A DNA stretch of 64,000 nucleotides from Plotosus lineatus (Eukaryota; Chordata; Actinopteri; Siluriformes; Plotosidae), in assembly GCA_024760905.1 (NCBI GenBank), contig CM045729.1, positions 79,489,050 through 79,553,049 on the forward strand, in the 5' to 3' direction. Made by a program: the position numbers and the translations under genes. Shown here in pieces: positions 43,051 to 56,305 of the stretch (positions are counted from its first letter, which is position 1; each line of letters starts with the position of its first letter). The notes beneath the pieces were generated by a model. The model was not told the DNA's origin and did not search any database. It saw only the letters and a list, made by a program, of their open reading frames with translations.

Positions 43051-43298
43051 TTGTGAGCGTCCAGCCAAGATCATAAACATTACTGACTGATATCTTTAAA
43101 ACCTATTCAATGTACAGGCTGGTATAGTAGCAGGTAAATCTGTTTCTCTATGGCTTTCTTACTATGTACATTTAATAAAGGTTAAAGTGCACTGTGGTCT
43201 TGGCGTTGCTTGGGGATTCTTGCCTCGGATTTGTCAGCACTAGGTGGCAGTGCTCAGCTTCAACTGCAGGTTTAAATTAAAAGCTCTTGAAGATGCAT

Positions 43299-43660
43299 TT
43301 ACATTTATGGCATTCAGGTGACGCCCTTATCCAGAGTGACTGACAGTTTTATCTCATTAATACAGTTAATAATAACAGAGGTTGAGGATTATTGGCTGTG
43401 TTCTCCATTATGCTTTCATGGGTTCTCTCAGTGTTCTGCGGTTTCCTCCCATCGCCCAGACACATGCACATTAAGTCGACCAGCATCTCTAAATTTCCCA
43501 TCGGTGTGAATGTGGGTATGAATGCTTGTTGTGTCTGTGTTCGTCTGCGATAGACCGGTGACCCGTTCAGGATGTGCCCTTTTGTCTGATCAGCTGGGAT
43601 TGGTTCCAGCTTCCCCCACTGCCCTGATGCATAATCACTAGCGATAATTGGCGGATGGAA
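43299..43660 (+). mobile_element. Degraded SINE-2-like element
   Basis: 43299-43345 has the fish LINE/SINE 3' phrase TTATCCAGAGTGACTGACAG. 43400-43660 has GCGGTTTCCTCCCATCGCCC, CATGCACATTAAGTCGACC and GATCAGCTGGGATTGG of SINE-2 type. Diverged. Confidence 0.55.
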
Positions 43661-44145
43661 GGAACAGTCAAATTCAAAGCATTAAATATTTAATCCATTC
43701 ACAGTCGTTTAAATAAGATTAACAGGCTGAGGTTATAAATAATTGATGCCTTTGTGCCTCCAAATTCAGCCCCAGAAAAACAGACAATTATTGGCTAGTA
43801 TGTCCCTCTGCTTTTAAGATCGTATAGTTCTCTGACCTTTTCTGAAAAGTACATCGAATAAGATTAGACTTCTTGTACTATTTTATTTCATAAAATGTGC
43901 TATTCACCAAAAAAGCAGACTGATGCCAGACATAAAGATTAATAATGAGCGACATAGTATCCTACAAGTCTACGCAATGCACATGAAATCACGCCAGTGT
44001 GCCACATAAAGATAATAGAGGAGTGGAACTGGGCGTGTGTAGATGTCACACTCTTTGTATTTTTACATTATCCTGTATCTAGCCTACGCTGAACATTGTC
44101 CTACATTCATTTTTGTGCAGAAAGCTCTGATTATATGTTTTTTTC

Positions 44146-44196
<51 letters not shown>

Positions 44197-44601
44197 GAGT
44201 TAATATTTATTATGAATATTAATTATGAATATTATTTGGACTGAAAAATTTAAAACACAGGACACAAATAAGATGCACATTGGTTGCACTTTGTCATACT
44301 AGCAGGGTTTATTTTTGAAAGCAAACGAAGCTTGCAGAACAAAGAAAGCAAACACAGACCACATTTAAAGCCTGTACCAATAAGCAATGGCGTCGCCCCC
44401 CCCCCCATTTCTGCCCGAGAGTGTCCTTACAAGGATATCTCAAAAACAAGTGGCCGGATATTTGTACAGTTTCAATGTATTCATCACTGTAAGCTAGAGG
44501 TCTAGTGATTTGAGGTCAATGTCACAGCAAGGTCAAATTCCTATTTGAAGCAGCTGACTTTTGAAAGATAAATAAAGGCTGCATTGAAGGCAGCATGTTT
44601 G
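43661..44601. other. No gene recognised; contains (AT)n
   Basis: AT-rich DNA with an (AT)n array at 44150-44191 and a short C run at 44397-44406. The 73-codon frame at 44284-44505 has no recognisable motif. Confidence 0.4.
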
Positions 44602-44722
44602 TGCTGTTGCGATGGACTGGCAAGCTGTCCAGGGTGTACTCTGCTTTCATCCAGAGTTGGCTGAGATGGACACCAGCTTCCCCACGACCCGAATTAGGAT
44701 TAAACGGTTAAGAAAATGAATG
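44602..44722 (+). mobile_element. SINE type A tail
   Basis: TTGCGATGGACTGGCAAGC, CCAGGGTGTACTCTGC, AATTAGGATTAAACGG, ending AATGAATG. Confidence 0.78.
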
Positions 44723-44884
44723 CTTGCCAATTTCACATTTTCATGAAACCATTAGCATATAAAATTCAAGAAATGAATCAATGAATGAATGTTTGGAAGA
44801 AATTAGAATTTATGAAAGGCATTTTATTTATTTAGAGGAATAAAAGCATGTACGTATTAGAAATAAAGTAATTAGAATTAATGG

Positions 44885-45127
44885 GGCAGCCATATCCTAA
44901 TGGTTAGGGAAGCAGCTTTGGGACCGAAAGGTCACTGGTTTCATTCTTGAACCAGCAGAAAAAAAAAAAAAAGTGTGCTGGTGGGGGAAGGTGCTGCACC
45001 CTCCCTTCCGACACATTCATGGCTGAAGTGCCCTTGAAGAAGGCACCTAACCTCCAACTGCTCTCCAGGCACCCCAGTGTGTGTGGCAGCCCACTGCACC
45101 AAATGCATGGTGCTCATTAGTTTGGTG

Positions 45128-45163
<36 letters not shown>

Positions 45164-45232
45164 GGGGGGGGGGGGTTTGTGAGCTCACTTTAGATTGGTG
45201 AATGCTTCTGTGACCAATGTAATTAATACATA
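44885..45232 (+). mobile_element. SINE-3, tRNA-derived family
   Basis: Head GGGCAGCCATATCCTAATGG (A-box like) and TCACTGGTTTCATTC (B-box like), then TGCCCTTGAAGAAGGCACCT, ACTGCTCTCCAGGCACC and GCAGCCCACTGCACC, a wording typical of fish tRNA-derived SINEs. Contains internal poly-A (44960) and (GT)n/poly-G (45130-45174). Confidence 0.8.
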
Positions 45233-45430
45233 AAGTAAATTAAAAACAAATAAGAATAAGAATAAAAATGGAAAGCACCATGGCAAGGAACATCTGCATG
45301 AGAAGGTCCCCCATGTATTGACAATGCTGAGATTTTAATTGAGGTGCCTGCTCAACGACTTCAAGCGAAGTTCTACCTCCCCAAAAATGTTGTGAAATTC
45401 TTACTTTCACTCAGTTACTCATTTGTCAAA

Positions 45431-45730
45431 CCATTTAATGCTATTAGGGTTGCAGGTAGGCTGGAGCTTATCTCAACTGACACTGAGTAAAGGTGAGGTA
45501 CATCGGGAACAGCTCGTTAGACCATTGCAGGGCCAACAAGCATACCCAGAGGCAAGCTGGAACAGCCCGTTAGTCTAATGTGCATGTTTTTGGACAGTCA
45601 GAGGAAACCGAAGTACCCATAAGAAACCCATACTCGCATGGGAAGAACATACAAATTCCACAGAAGCCCGAAAAACCCAGGACCTTCTTCCAATGAGGTG
45701 GACATGCTAACCACTACACCTCCATGCCAG
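45431..45730 (-). mobile_element. SINE-2, near full length
   Basis: Tail CTATTAGGGTTGCAGGTAGG, middle TAATGTGCATGTTTTTGGAC, head AACCCAGGACCTTCTTCC and GTGGACATGCTAACCACTA. Flanks 45233-45430 and 45731-46146 hold nothing recognised. Confidence 0.82.
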
Positions 45731-46146
45731 CTGATCAGGAAATAATTTTGCCAATTTTGTAATGTTGTATTTACATTGCGATTACAAATAGCATGCACAA
45801 ATATGTTCGATATTATGACTATTTTAATAGATTTAACATTTTTTTTACATTCAAGCATCCATTTAAACATTTCACATTCAGTCTCATGTGGATTTTTGGT
45901 AAATAAAGTCAAGCAAGACAAATTGCTGCTTTTAGTTTGTTATTTACAGGCAATATAGCTCAGTAGGTTTCTTCATATCCGATTACAAACCACAAGTAAT
46001 TTTGTTATCTCCTTTTTTTTAAAACTAAATTGCAGGAAACTAGTCCTGGAGAGACAACATAAGTTGAGAATGACTTGAATCAAATTATCTTGTCTCTAGG
46101 CTACAGAAAATTTACTTGTATAATATTATGTGTATATATATATACG

Positions 46147-47204
46147 CTACAGCGAATCATCTGCCTCCATCTCACCCTATCCTCTGCATCTTCTACTCTT
46201 ACTCCAACTGCCTTCATGTCCTCCTTTACCACATCCATAAATCTTCTTTTTGGTCTTCCTCTAGGCCTTCTGCCTGGTAGTTCCAACCTCAGCATCCTAC
46301 TACCAATATACTCACTTATCCCTCCTCTGTACATGTCCAAACCATCTCAGTCTAGCCTCTCTGACTTTGTCTCCAAAACCTATTACATGTGCTGTCCCTC
46401 TGATGTACTCATTCCTGATCCTATCCATCCTCGTTACTCCCAAAGAGAACCTCAATATTTTCATCTCTGCTACCTCCAGCTCTGCCTCCTGTCTTTTCCC
46501 CAGGGCCACTGTTTCTAAACCATACAACATCGCTGGCCTCAACACCGTCTTATACACTTTTCCTTTCATTCTTGCCGATACCTTACTATCACACATCACA
46601 CTGGACACTTTTCTCCAACCATTCCAACCAGCCTGTACACGCTTCTTCACCTCTTTTCCACACACTCCGTTGCTCTGGACTGTTGAGCCCCAGTACTTAA
46701 AATCCTCCAAATTCTTTATCTCTTCTCCCTGTAACCTCACCGTTCCTCTTGGGTCCTTGTCGTTCACACACATGTATTCTGTCTTACTGTGGCAAACCTT
46801 CATTCCTCTCCTTTCCAGTGCATACCTCCACCTCTCTAGATTTTCCTGCACTTGTTCTCTGCTCTCACTACAGATCACAATGTCATCTGCAAACATCATA
46901 GTCCATGGAGATTCTTGTCTAACCTCGTCTGTCAGCCTGTCCATCACCATAGCAAACAAGAAGGGGCTCAGAGCTGACCCTTGATGCAGTCCCACCTCCA
47001 CCTTGAACTCTTCAGTCACACCGACAACACAGCTCACCACTGTTTTACATCTCTCACACATGTCCTGAACCACCCTAACATACTTTTCTGCAACTCTAGA
47101 CTTCCTCATGCAATACCACAGTTGCTCTCTCGGCACCCTGTCATATGCTTTCTCCAGATCCACAAAGGCACAATGCAGCTCCGTCTGACCTTCTCTGTAC
47201 TTCC

Positions 47205-47212
<8 letters not shown>
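46147..47212 (-). pseudogene. RTE-like LINE, RT and C-terminus, copy 5' truncated
   Basis: The minus-strand frame is open from KYREGQTELHC through motif A FVDLEKAYDRVPREQLWYCM, motif B LHQGSALSPFLFAMVMDRL and motif C MMFADDIVICSE to the C-terminus (GHVQRRDK, then a frameshift into SEYIGSRMLR). The last bases (ATCATTCGC side) run into TA repeats, so the normal 3' tail is missing. The endonuclease is absent. Confidence 0.88.

Positions 47213-47258
<46 letters not shown>
47213..47258. repeat. (CT)n(AT)n between two LINE copies
   Basis: CT then AT dinucleotides at the junction of the two head-to-tail RTE copies. Confidence 0.92.
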
Positions 47259-48508
47259 CTTTCTTCTTTCTTCTTCTTTTCCTTTCGGCTGTTCCCTTCA
47301 GGGGTCGCCACAGCAAATGATCTGCCTCCATCTCTCCCTATCCTCTGCATCTTCTACTCTTACTCCAACGACCTTCATGTCCGCCTTCACTGCATCCATA
47401 AATCTTCTCTTTGGTCTTCCTCTGGGCCTTTTGCCTGGTAGTTCCAACCTCAGCATCCTACGACCAATATACTCACTATCCCTCCTCTGTACATGTCCAA
47501 ACCATCTCAATCTAGCCTCTCTGACTTTGTCTCCAAAACATCTAACATGTGCTGTCCCTCTGATGTACTCATTTCTGATCCTATCCATCCTCGTTACTCC
47601 CAAAGAGAACCTCAACATTTTCATCTCTGCTACCTCCAACTCTGACTCCTGTCTTTTCCCCAGGGCCACTGTCTCTAAACCATACAACATTGCTGGCCTC
47701 ATCACCGTCTTGTACACTTTTCCCTTCATTCTTGCCGATACTCTCCTATCACACATCACACGGACACTTTTCTCCATCCATTCCAACCTGCCTGCACGCG
47801 CTTCTTCACCTCTTTTCCACACTCTCCATTGCTCTGGATTGTTGAGCCTAAGTACTTAAAATCCTCCACCTTCTTTATCTCTGCCCCCTGTAACCTCAAA
47901 GTTCCTCTTGGGTCCTTGTCGTTCACACACATGTATTCTGTCTTACTAAGACTAACCTTCAATCCCCTCCTTTCCAGGGCATACCTCCACCTCTCTAGAT
48001 TTTCCTCTACTTGGTCTCTGCTCTCACTACAGATCACAATGTCATCTGCAAACATCATAGTCCATGGAGATTCTTGTCTAACCTCATCTGTTAGCCTGTC
48101 CATCACCATAGCAAACAAGAAGGGGCTGAGAGCTGACCCTTGATGTAGTCCCACCTCCACCTTGAACTCTTCTGTCACACCGACAGCACACCTCACCACT
48201 GTCTTACATCTATCATACATGTCCTGCACCACTCTAACATACTTCTCTGTCACTCCAGACTTCCTCATACAATACCACAGTTCTTCTCTCGGCACCCTGT
48301 CATATGCTTTCTCCAGATCCACAAAGGCACAATGCAGCTCCTTCTGCCCTTCTCTGTACTTCTTTATTAACATCCTCAAAGCAAACACTGCATCTGTGGT
48401 GCTCTTTCTTGGCATGAAACCAAACTGTTGTTCACAAATGCTGACCTCTGCCCTTAGTCTTGCTTCCACTATTCTTTCCCATAGCTTCATTGTATGGCTC
48501 ATCAACTT

Positions 48509-48512
<4 letters not shown>
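47259..48512 (-). pseudogene. RTE-like LINE, RT and C-terminus
   Basis: Starts at KLMSHTMKLWERIVEARLRA next to (AT)n. Motif A FVDLEKAYDRVPREELWYCM, motif B and FADDIVICSESRDQ are present. The frame shifts near 47760-47820 into the C-terminal part (ARMKGKVYKTVMRPAMLYGL). Ends with a proper 3' end (GCGACCCCTGAAGGGAACAG). Palm aspartates intact, but the protein is not. Confidence 0.88.

Positions 48513-48580
<68 letters not shown>
48513..48580. repeat. (AT)n microsatellite
   Basis: About 68 bp of AT at the 5' break of the LINE copy. 48581-48959 shows only (GT)n at 48903-48925 and a LINE/SINE 3' phrase near 48815 (TTAGCAGATACTCTTATTCC). Confidence 0.93.
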
Positions 48581-48588
<8 letters not shown>

Positions 48589-48959
48589 GTATTATTTGTA
48601 GTTGCGCGTGGGGCGCTAGGAGGGCACAACATGTGCTTTTGTTCTTCCTATAAAATAATTGAGAAGCACTGTACTAATTTAAAAACATTATGAAAAGGGA
48701 GTTTACTGTAATATATGATTATAATGATGTAATTTTTTTTCTTTTTTTTGAAAACCAACATATAATTGAGAACGACTTAACTTGAAATGACTTAAATCAA
48801 GGTATACCTGTACAGCATTTAGCAGATACTCTTATTCCAAAGTGACTTGCTAAAAGGCTTTTAAAGTCACTCGGTGTTGTCTGTGTGTTTTGGGTTTTTT
48901 TGTGTGTATGTGTGTGTGTGTGTGTGCTTTTTTTTTTGACTGTATGAGTGTGTGTAAAG

Positions 48960-49830
48960 CATAGTGCTAATCTAAGTACTGCTGAAAAAGGTATGTTTTC
49001 ATCTGTTGTTTGATGACACACTCAGCTGTCTGGACATCGAGAGGAAGTTCATTCCATCACCTGGAGCCATAACAGAGAAGAATTCAGATGCATTTTTCCC
49101 TTGTCCCTTGGTAAAAGAAGGGACCAGTCTAGCAGTGCTACAGGATCTGAGAGAAAGCAGTAAGGTGCGGTGTGGTGTGTGATATGTGCTTTGAGGTAGG
49201 AAGGTGCAATTCCATTTTTAGATCTGTAGGCAAGCATTAGTGTTTTAAATCAATACGAGCAGCTCCAAATCGAATTCTGAGCCAGTTGCAGAATAGTTCT
49301 CAAAGGTAGACCTGCCAGGAGTGAATTGTAGTAGCCTAGTCTTGATATGAGAAGGGTCTATTCAAGTATCTGAATAGCCTTAGTGGAAAGAATTAGATGG
49401 ATCATACAACTGGTGAACAAGAGAAATTGACATGATCAAGAAAGATTAGTGATATGAGAAGAGAAGGACAGACAATTGCCCAAAAGACTTTGTGCAGTCC
49501 CTGAAGGAGAAATCACAAAGCAGTGCAAGGAGATTGCAACATCTTGATGTGGGGATGAGTCAACTGGGATGAACAGAAATTCAGTCTTGCTTGGATTAAG
49601 TTTCAGCTCGTGAGCTGCCATCCATGAGGAGCTACTTCCCAGACATGCAGAGATCGGGGCAGAAACATCAGTATCTGCAGAAAAAGAGAGAAGTCGAGTA
49701 TCATCTGTATAGCAATGGTATGAGAAACCACGAGAGGATATGACATCACTGAAGGACCTAGTATATAAAGAGAGAACAGAAGTGTACCAAGAACTCAACC
49801 CTGGGGAACATCAGGGTAAGTAGTAATATT
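48960..49830 (-). pseudogene. L2-like LINE, RT C-terminal half
   Basis: Minus-strand GFSYHCYTDDTRLLSFSADT (palm motif C with TDD for ADD), WMAAHELKLNPSKTEFLFIP, then after frameshifts SRLGYYNSLLAGLP and FKTLMLAYRSKNGIAPSYLK. This is the order typical of fish L2-type LINEs. 5'-truncated and internally shortened. Confidence 0.85.
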
Positions 49831-49850
49831 GAGCTCATTTTGTTGAAGTG

Positions 49851-50036
49851 TTGCATGGTGGCATAGTGATTAGCACATTTTCCTTACAGCAAGAACATCC
49901 TGGGTATGATTTTGGGCTCTGTGTGGAGTTTGCATTTTCTCCCTCGAGGGTTTCTCCAGTTTCCTCCCACAATCAAAAAAAAATGCACATTAGGCTAATT
50001 GACCGTTCCAAATTAACTCTAAGCGTGATTGTGAAT

Positions 50037-50130
<94 letters not shown>

Positions 50131-50170
50131 GTGTGTTAGCTCTGCGATTGTCTTTAGGATGTACCCCTTC
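49851..50170 (+). mobile_element. SINE-2 with a long (GT)n array
   Basis: GGTGGCATAGTGATTAGCAC head, CTGTGTGGAGTTTGCATTTT, TAGGCTAATTGACCGTTCCA, then (GT)n at 50039-50135 and a scrap of tail (TCTGCGATTGTC). Confidence 0.82.
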
Positions 50171-50584
50171 TTGTTTGAAAGACCACCAGTCACCACTGAT
50201 ATCTTCCACTTGGTTAGCTTTGGACCAGCCTGAATCGGTGGATGGATAAAAGGAAGGCAGCACATAAAGAAGAGCTGAGTGGTGTCTCATTTAAATTCTA
50301 ATGCCGATACAGGTATTTGACTGATTAACAGATGGATAGTGGATTTGCATTATAGCCCTGTTACAAATTATTAATGTAAATCTTAATATTCTATATTACA
50401 TATTGAAATTGTTGGAAGCTATTAAAGAAGTCAGAAGATAAAACGAGGTACTTTAAACATAATTTGGGTCTACTGCATGTACTTTAACTCCCCCATTCAT
50501 CTATAACAAAAAAGTTAATTTCTATACTCTAATAATGCCATGTTTTGTTATTGTTATATATTATATCTACCCCGACAGTATTTA
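50171..50584. other. No recognisable feature
   Basis: AT-rich spacer between a SINE and a LINE remnant. Confidence 0.4.
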
Positions 50585-52055
50585 CCCTGAGCCCCAGTGT
50601 AGTTTTCGTGCTAGCAGGCAAACCATTGACACAATATTATCACCACCTGCAAGAGAAATGTGAGCAATGGAGACTTGTGTTCATCCTTCAATGATCTGAC
50701 GAAGTCAGTTGACCTTGTAGCAGGAGAGGAATTTTTAGTCTTATAGACGAGATTGGCGGCCCACCAAAAGGCTTCAGCACCACTCTGTCTTTCCACTTTG
50801 AAATACAGAGCACCGTATTGTTCAACGGCACTACATCAGATGCTTTTTTTTTAGTGGAAAAAAAATAGGCTGCACTCTTACTCCAACCGTGTTTGAGTTG
50901 ATCCTTTCCCTTCTGCTTGCTCATGCCTTCAAATCAACTGCTGACAGTCTATACCTCTGCAGCAGATCAGATGGAGGCCTCTTCAACCTGGCACGCCTTT
51001 AAGACAAGACAGATCGATGATGCAGCACTGAGTTCTCACTTGGAGCAATGCTTTCAGAGACTTATTGACAGTTGGTGTAGCATGCAGAGATTTCATCCTG
51101 GCTGTCAGTTTCAAAAAGACCAAGACCATTGGTCAAGACATCAGCAACACTCCATCCATCTCCAATGATGACCATACCTCTGAAGTTGTGTAGGAGTTTA
51201 TTTACTTTGTTTCCACAATCACCAGCAAGTTGTCTTTAGATACAGAGATTAACAAAAGCATTGGAAAGACATTCACTGTGATGTTCAGACAGGTCACAAG
51301 AATATGAGAGAACAGCAATCTCACCAGAAACACCAAGGTCCAGGTATTACCAAGCCGTGGTCCTCAGCACTTTACTCTACAACAATGTGACTTGGAAAAA
51401 CTATACTTCACAAGAATGCTGCTTCAATGTATTTCATATACCCTGCCTCAAGACACGTCCCAAGGCCATAATCTAAATCATAAGGCTCTTGAAGAGGCAG
51501 GACTACAGAGTATGCAGACACTGTTGAATAAGTGACACCTAAGCTGGCTTGTGCATGTTTATCAAATGGATGATGGCTGCATCCCCAAAGACATCCTCTA
51601 TAGCCAGCTCACTGCAGGCACTAGACCCAGTTGTTGCCCCACACTTTAAGGATATCTGCCAGTGTTATATGAAAAAAGTGTGACATTGAGCTCGCCACCT
51701 GGGAGGCTGCAGCAGATGACGGTGGTGCATGGAAGACTACTGTCCAGGAAGACATCAAACTCGGTGAGGAAAGGTGACAGATCATTTTGCAAGAAAAGGC
51801 TGAGAGATAGAAGAGAAACAACTGCAACCCTTCTGCACATCCAGCATCAGCCTTCTCCAGCAATCTGTGTGGGAAGGACCATCATTCCAGAATTGTTCAA
51901 CCACAGCAGATGCTGCTTCACCAACCAGTTAGACACTCTGTACAAACCACTGTTCTCCGAGACAAAAAAAGCCAGCAAATTGGACCTAAGTGTTCTTCTT
52001 TCCAAGGCACACTGCATCCTCATAAACCAGAAAGTAATTTTATCCAGCTGAAAAC
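50585..52055 (+). pseudogene. LINE-4, decayed reverse transcriptase
   Basis: In shifting frames: FRASRQTIDTI (template-binding region), NDLTKSVDLV (motif A region), VKQGC-like segment lost in an A run, SSHLEQCFQRLIDSW, KRPRPL, VLSTLLYN, then near 51490 ALEEAGLQSMQTL. The order fits a non-LTR RT of the RTE-like type with SWxxR-style C-terminus. Many frameshifts; motif C not identifiable. Clade uncertain. Confidence 0.6.
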
Positions 52056-53055
52056 CTTTACTGGAACATATTAGAATATGTCACAAAATAGTTAATAATA
52101 ATTTTATGCACATTTCCAAGGTGTAGTGTATTGAGTGATTTTTGCTGCAAGTTTTTGGCCCCAAGACAGAGACTACATTAAATTCTCTTCACTTGTGAAA
52201 CTCTCATAAAATCTTTGAAAGTCAAGGTTGCCATAGAGACAAGCTATACAAGGTCAAAAACATGGGCTCCTCAAGATAGAGACAGTAGATTAGAGAGAAA
52301 ACAGTTTTCCCTCCACAGCTAATTATTCTGCTGATGATCTTTTAAACACTGCATTTATATTCATAAAACACAAACGAAACTACAGAGATTATGATCTAAA
52401 ATCAAAACAAAGCAAATCTTGTCTTCATGCTTTGCACTGATTTCCGAGCTCTTATGCAACACTGTGCAAAATTTGATATAAAAAGTCACATCTCATTAAA
52501 ATGTACTTCATGATTCATCTCAGTAAGGCAAATTAGCCATTTTCATCAGGCAACATGGGTCTATTTTGAGTTATTTCTGGGGTGAAGCCGTCTCAAAAGG
52601 AAAGTGCCACAAAAATGGGTGCATTATGAAACAGCAGATTCGCACTAGGACAGCTGCCTGCCATTAAAGTTTCACACTCATACATGTCACTCATGCATTT
52701 TAACCTTGGTCGGCTGCCTCAGTCTCCTACACATGACTCAGGTTTTTCTTTTTTCTCTATTTTTTACTTTTTTTTCTTATACTGCAGATGCCAATATAAA
52801 GTCAACCCAACTCAACCACCAAAAACTGCGCAGTATGCCACTTTATCAGTTATCTACAAGCACAAATATATTTAATTTCTAGCAATTAGTCAAATATTAC
52901 CAATGGAAAAATGTGGCTTTTTATAGGACAACAGCTAAAGACAGGCTGATATAATTGTCCCCACCATAATATATTTCCATGTTCCCCCTATTGTGTACCA
53001 CAGCAATTTTTCACTGAACTAGATTTTGAAGACCGCCTGAGGGGATTGTATTCAT
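52056..53055. other. No gene recognised
   Basis: About 1 kb of AT-rich DNA; no element ends, no convincing frame. Confidence 0.4.
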
Positions 53056-53285
53056 TTAGCTGTACTTCCATTAGTGAAATCAGATACTGATGTGGGATGA
53101 GCAGATTTTGGGATGCAGGTGGTGTTCCAGTTTATCTAATAAAGGTGTTCATTTGAATTAACGTCAGGGCTCAGTGCAGAGAACTTAACTGCTTCTACTC
53201 CATCCTTGGTGAGCATTGTTTGAATGACGCTCCCTTCGCACACTGGGACATTGTCATGCTGGAACAGTTTTTCAGTGAAAATAAA
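53056..53285 (-). pseudogene. Tc1-like transposase fragment (third family)
   Basis: Minus strand near 53265: LFQHDNVPVCEGSVIQTML (second catalytic Asp region), DGVEAVKFSALSPDVNSNEH (Glu kept) then stop. This is the DDE C-terminal block of Tc1-type proteins. Ends and N-terminus missing. Confidence 0.65.
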
Positions 53286-53330
53286 TCACAAAACTACATT
53301 CTATGTAATTGTCAATTAATTTGAAAAATC

Positions 53331-53640
53331 ACTTAATCCTATTGGGGTTACAGGGTAGTTGGAACCCATGTCAGCTGACTCTGGGTGAAGGAGGAGTACA
53401 CCCTGAACAGCTCACCAATCCATTGTAGGGCAACATGCACACCTAGGGGCAAGCTGTTCAGGGTGAAGGAGGAGTACACCCTGAACAGCTCACCAATCCA
53501 TTGCAGGGTCAACATGCACACCTAGGGGCAATTTGGAACCGTTATTTAGTCCAACGTAAATGTGATTGGACTGTGAAGGAAACTAGGGTACTGGCAAGAA
53601 ACCCACACAAACAAAAGAAGAAAATGCATATTCCATCACG
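53331..53640 (-). mobile_element. SINE-2 with an internal 78-bp tandem duplication
   Basis: 53383-53460 (GGGTGAAGGAGGAGTACACC to CTGTTCA) is repeated from 53461 with few changes. The rest follows SINE-2 order to the head side (AAACCCACACAAACAAAAGA). Confidence 0.8.
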
Positions 53641-54508
<868 letters not shown>

Positions 54509-54561
54509 GCAATTTAAAGCTGAATGCTGGATTGCTGGATCTAGATCTGGACTTCCATTGG

Positions 54562-55010
54562 CAGTTGAGGGATATTCATCACGCTGTGGTTTTTCAAACA
54601 GCCAACACAAAATCCCTTTGATTGTAGTTCACATGAAATTGCACTCCAAACTCAAGTAATCCAGAGCTTATAGACGGACTTGGCCAAGACCCTCCTCCAG
54701 ATATTTATGGGTCCTCAGAGACAGCTCCGTCACTGGGAAGGGCGCTAATTATAAATCGGTTTCATCGGAGTGTTATTGCATGTGACTGCGCCATCCTATT
54801 AGGGCCAAGCTGAAGGCCGGAGTGCTCCCTAGTTGATGTTGGAATAACACTGACTTCACCCCATGAGCCAGACAAATGTGGACTTTGCCAAGGAGAACCT
54901 TTCAAATATGATGCGGATTAATTTACGGACATATGACGTTGGCGCCATTCGAGATGGGTTATGCTAGCGTTAGCATGTAGGAACAGTTTACACATCATGC
55001 TGTCATAAAA
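54562..55010 (+). other. Low-copy block B1, paralogous to 1198-1680
   Basis: Same orientation and order as block A1; lacks its (ATT)n/poly-T insertion. Shared runs include CTTTGATTGTAGTTCACATG and CCGTCACTGGGAAGG. No coding frame. Confidence 0.65.
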
Positions 55011-55487
55011 GCTGTTCTGACACTATATTCATTTTGTGATCTCCTGAAGATAATATACGATGCTAGGAAACTCATTTAAGCTAGATTTCAAAATTTCTTC
55101 ATACTAACCCTTTAATAATTAGCTGGAAATTGTTTTTTTTTTTTTTAATAGCCATTATGGCTATGATAGCATGGTCAATGTAAACACCCCCCCACACACA
55201 CACACACACACGCACACCTTTTTGTCTTGGCTTTGAGCTAATAGGGCTTCAGCCACTCTTTGGGCCCATCATTAAAGTGCTCATTGACAGGGGATCAATC
55301 TGCCATAGCAGCTGCAGGAAGACAGAATGGAAATTGAGTAATCTTTGCACCTGACTGGTTGATAACGCAGCCTGTTCCACTTTCTGAGTGACAGATGTAT
55401 GGAAATCTGCTGTGTTGGAGATTGGAAATGCTAATGAGAATGTCTGCAAGCGAAAGCGTCACTTTTGACGTGAAGTGCTTATCATCA

Positions 55488-55489
<2 letters not shown>

Positions 55490-55554
<65 letters not shown>
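55490..55554. repeat. (CA)n microsatellite
   Basis: About 65 bp of CA; a smaller one lies at 55188-55212. 55555-55847 has nothing recognised. Confidence 0.95.
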
Positions 55555-55557
<3 letters not shown>

Positions 55558-55847
55558 CTTCTTCACCTCAAGGAAGATTTATCCAGTTATAATGCCAAAG
55601 GTTGACCATTAGTTAGTGGTGAAAAATCCATGTGTGCTATTCTGCTGCTAAAATTTATGTCATCAATGGTTTTCTAGAGATTTATGTCCAGATATACAAC
55701 ATTATCAAGTCAATTTAAACAAAAACTCTACAGAGTAAAATCATACACATTTATACATTGAGGTTTGAGGGGTGTCAATTAATAATGTGAAAATAAAGTT
55801 CAGATAATACTAGTAGTGTTTACTGCATATATTTCATTAGCGTTGAG

Positions 55848-56176
55848 CAGTGGTCTCCAACCTTGTATGCACCAGGGACCCGTTTTATGTATGAAAATAT
55901 TTCCGCGGACCAGTTAGAGTCTACTTCGTAGTCTTGTTTTAGTGGTTGTCACCACAGAAAACCCCGCCTCACAAAGATATATGGTTGGAAATGGTAGAAG
56001 GGCTTTCAACTGCTTCTGTGGCAATGTCAAAAACAGTCATTTTTCAAAATAAGATTTGGAAACTCTAATAAAAAAAAAAAACTATAATTTGCACCATGAA
56101 AGATTTTGTTTGTGGACCGGTATCAAATGAGCCATGGACCGGTACCGGTCTGCAGACTGGGGATTGGGGACCGCTG
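55848..56176. mobile_element. hAT-type MITE, 329 bp
   Basis: Left end CAGTGGTCTCCAACC; right end inward CAGCGGTCCCCAATCC. The interior has GACCGGTA repeats typical of this kind of hAT MITE. The flanking octamers GCGTTGAG/GTGTAGAC are only partly alike. Confidence 0.75.
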
Positions 56177-56189
56177 GTGTAGACCATAA

Positions 56190-56280
56190 GTCTCCCACCC
56201 TGTTCCTGGAGAGCTACCTTCCTGTAGGTTTCATCTCCACCCAACATCGGACACACCTTGGTAGTTCTCAAAGTGAAGGG
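56190..56280. mobile_element. MITE end fragment (family of 3027-3181)
   Basis: CCCACCCTGTTCCTGGAGAG CTACC wording matches the left end of the element at 3027. Confidence 0.45.
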
Positions 56281-56305
56281 TTGCTGACCCTGGCTGTTGA
56301 CTGTT

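Noticed and set aside
53383..53536. CRISPR-like repeat pair
   Set aside because: A single tandem duplication inside a SINE, no spacers, eukaryotic context.
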